Of a stretch of 32,455 bases of DNA, positions 30,822 through 32,455 are shown piece by piece. The notes beneath the pieces are model-generated. The model did no database searches, had not been told where the DNA came from, and saw only the letters and a program-made list of their open reading frames with translations. Position 1 is the stretch's first letter; every line of letters starts with the position of its first letter. A program made the translations under genes and the position numbers. This DNA is from Soonwooa sp032062245 (GTDB lineage Bacteria; Bacteroidota; Bacteroidia; Flavobacteriales; Weeksellaceae). The stretch is from NCBI RefSeq assembly GCF_032062245.1, contig NZ_DAMBQF010000029.1, positions 1-32,455 of the forward strand. The letters are read 5' to 3'.

Positions 30822-32245
30822 AAATATTTCTCACTGGTGCTACGGGTTATATTGGTAAAAGACTTCTGATTCAGTTATTAGAAGAAGGTCATGATGTTGT
30901 TTGCTCAGTAAGAGATAAAAAAAGATTTGGCCTTAAATTATATACTAGTCATCTTGATAAAATTGAAGTGTTAGAAAATGATTTTTTGAATGAATCTACG
31001 CTCAAAAATATTCCTAAGGATATAGATTTTGCTTATTATTTGATACATTCAATGTCCTCAAGTGATGGCGATTTTTTAGAAAAAGAAAAAAAATCTGCAG
31101 AAAATTTTAGAAAAACATTAGAGAAAACAAATGTTAAACAGGTTGTTTTTCTTACTGGAATTATCAACGAAGATAAACTTTCAAAACATCTTCAATCAAG
31201 AAAAAATGTAGAACACGCATTAAAAAGTGAAAAATATGCTTTAACGTGTTTAAGGGCGGGCATCATTGTGGGTTCAGGAAGTGCTTCCTTTGAAATTATA
31301 AGAGATCTAGTCGAAAAATTACCAATTATGGTAGCTCCAAAATGGTTGAAAACGAAATGTCAACCAATCGGAATTAGAAATGTAATACAATTTTTAACCA
31401 AAGTTTTGGGTGTAGAAAAAACGTATAATAAAAATTATGATATTGCAAGTAATGATGTTCTTACCTATAAAGAAATGCTAATGCAATATGCCGAAGTGCG
31501 TGGTCTTAAAAGATGGATATTTATGGTTCCGGTAATGACTCCTAGACTTTCGTCATATTGGTTATATTTCATTACTTCTACTACCTATTCTTTGGCAATA
31601 AATTTGGTTGATAGCATGAAAGTTGATGTGATTGCAAAACCCAATTCCTTGGCTTCTGATTTAGGTATTCATTTATTTTCTTACAAAGAAGCCATTAATA
31701 TGGCTTTTGATAAAATTAAGCAAAATGATGTTTTAAGCAGTTGGTATGATTCTTTTGCAAATAAATTTCATAATAGAAATGTTTGGCAATATCTAGAAGT
31801 TCCAGAAAAAGGTTGTTTCAAGGATTTTAGAAAAATTAAAATTCATAATGAAGATGCTGTAATTGATAGAGTTTTCAGGATTGGTGGTAAAACAGGTTGG
31901 TATTATGCAAATTTTCTATGGAAAATAAGAGGGTTTCTTGATAAAATTTTTGGAGGAGTGGGTTTGAGAAGAGGCAGGAGGAATAACAGCGAATTAGAAG
32001 CAGGAGATTCTCTAGATTTTTGGCGCGTTTTGTATGCTAGCAAAGAAGAAAAACGTCTTTTACTTTTTGCGGAAATGAAAGTTCCTGGAGAAGCTTGGTT
32101 AGAATTTCATATCAAAGATGGGGTATTGCATCAAAAAGCAACATTTCGTCCTCTTGGTGTATCTGGAAGGTTATATTGGTATTCCGTTTTACCATTTCAC
32201 GGATTAATTTTCAATGGTATGTTGAAAAAATTAGCAGAAGCTTAA
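30818..32245 (+). CDS. NAD(P)-binding SDR-type protein with DUF2867 domain
   Basis: This 475-aa protein has an N-terminal extended-SDR Rossmann domain with FLTGATGYIGKRLLIQLLEE (3-22, TGxxGxxG), AYYLIHSMSS and CLRAGIIVGSGSASFEIIRD (about 145-164). The C-terminal DUF2867 domain (about 325-475) includes WQYLEVPEKGCFKDFRK, GGKTGWYYANFLWKIRGFLD, DSLDFWRVLYASKEEKRLLL and FRPLGVSGRLYWYSVLPFHG. The arrangement matches YbjT/COG0702-type proteins of unknown substrate that often sit with SRPBCC and photolyase genes. It is the last gene of the ribA-crt operon, since no gene follows within the window. It may modify a carotenoid, quinone or lipid; this is inference. Confidence 0.88.
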   Translation: MKIFLTGATGYIGKRLLIQLLEEGHDVVCSVRDKKRFGLKLYTSHLDKIEVLENDFLNESTLKNIPKDIDFAYYLIHSMSSSDGDFLEKEKKSAENFRKTLEKTNVKQVVFLTGIINEDKLSKHLQSRKNVEHALKSEKYALTCLRAGIIVGSGSASFEIIRDLVEKLPIMVAPKWLKTKCQPIGIRNVIQFLTKVLGVEKTYNKNYDIASNDVLTYKEMLMQYAEVRGLKRWIFMVPVMTPRLSSYWLYFITSTTYSLAINLVDSMKVDVIAKPNSLASDLGIHLFSYKEAINMAFDKIKQNDVLSSWYDSFANKFHNRNVWQYLEVPEKGCFKDFRKIKIHNEDAVIDRVFRIGGKTGWYYANFLWKIRGFLDKIFGGVGLRRGRRNNSELEAGDSLDFWRVLYASKEEKRLLLFAEMKVPGEAWLEFHIKDGVLHQKATFRPLGVSGRLYWYSVLPFHGLIFNGMLKKLAEA

Positions 32246-32455
32246 ATGTTTATCTTTTTTTATCTTATTGTTAATTATATAATAAATTGAATTTTATACT
32301 GTTGAATAAAATTATTATACTAATTAAAATCCAGATTAATTAAAATTACTAGGTAGATTTGTGTAAGCTCCCCATTTTCAGTACACTTCAAAAGTAGAAT
32401 TTTTTTCTTGATTTTTTACTGCTGTTGTTGTCGGATGTAGAAAAGTGAGCAGGAA
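32246..32455. other. AT-rich intergenic end of window, possible IS end
   Basis: No gene is visible. No strong terminator hairpin follows the last crt-operon gene. From about 32358 the base composition changes, and the sequence GTAAGCTCCCCATTTTCAGT followed by two related ACTTCAAAAGTAGAA / ATGTAGAAAAGTGAGC-like stretches resembles the repeated terminal region of an IS21-type element. This could be the left end of an insertion sequence that continues beyond the window. Confidence 0.25.

Noticed and set aside
1..32455. CRISPR array, tRNA or rRNA genes
   Set aside because: I saw no regularly spaced repeats of 24-40 bp, no tRNA cloverleaf with the TTCGA arm, and no rRNA signature.

Overview
The window looks like the chromosome of a member of the Bacteroidota, most likely a Flavobacteriia/Weeksellaceae (Chryseobacterium-like) bacterium. 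The evidence is AT-rich DNA, several promoters with the Bacteroidota-type -7 box TAnnTTTG, few Shine-Dalgarno sites, Flavobacteriia-type zeaxanthin genes (crtI, crtB, crtZ and a CarR-type lycopene cyclase), and SusC/D-free core genes. This placement is inference; no rRNA or tRNA gene is present.

Layout. (1) 1-3.1 kb: an unrecognised gene (250-1383, minus), a structured inverted-repeat element at 78-244, and an IS110-family insertion sequence whose long left end holds two strong hairpins (candidate bridge-RNA region). (2) 3.1-5.0 kb: a Crp/Fnr-type regulator, a textbook CRP-like palindrome, a secreted DJ-1/PfpI protein, and a small ABM-type monooxygenase. (3) 5.4-8.9 kb: a decayed light/carotenoid cluster. 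It has a promoter region, a 38-codon stump of crtI, no crtB, intact crtZ and lycopene cyclase, a DUF1905 protein, an intact photolyase, and a stump of a flavin-reductase gene. (4) 9.0-19.6 kb: ordinary chromosomal genes with visibly higher GC. These are a CPA1 Na+/H+ antiporter, a GNAT acetyltransferase, a nitroreductase-ohrR-ohr peroxide operon with a tandem operator, an NlpE-like lipoprotein, a second lipoprotein, a 627-aa exported protein, and a NarL-type response regulator with its TPR histidine kinase. (5) 19.8-21.2 kb: a gene graveyard with a 5'-truncated FUSC gene, a tyrosine-recombinase fragment with an in-frame stop, and a photolyase N-terminus fused to an IS1182-like transposase C-terminus. 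(6) 21.2-32.2 kb: two divergent operons sharing a 130-bp control region. The minus operon is tetR - ABC1 kinase - flavin reductase - DUF2256 - DUF2805 - atypical SDR - marR - (broken photolyase). The plus operon is ribA - crtI - crtB - small exported protein - crtZ - lycopene cyclase - SRPBCC - DUF2867-type SDR.

How the genes work together. Region 6 reads as one photoprotection regulon: zeaxanthin synthesis, flavin supply (RibA) and flavin-linked proteins, and formerly a photolyase. It is probably controlled by the TetR protein through a perfect 18-bp palindrome that overlaps or abuts both promoters. Region 3 is a second, diverged copy of the same module. Its losses mirror those of region 6: region 3 keeps photolyase but lost crtI/crtB and the flavin reductase, while region 6 keeps those and lost photolyase. 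A degenerate copy of the palindrome lies at almost the same distance from a TATATTTG box in front of region 3. I consider this pair of divided, complementary light modules, together with their shared operator, the most interesting signal here.
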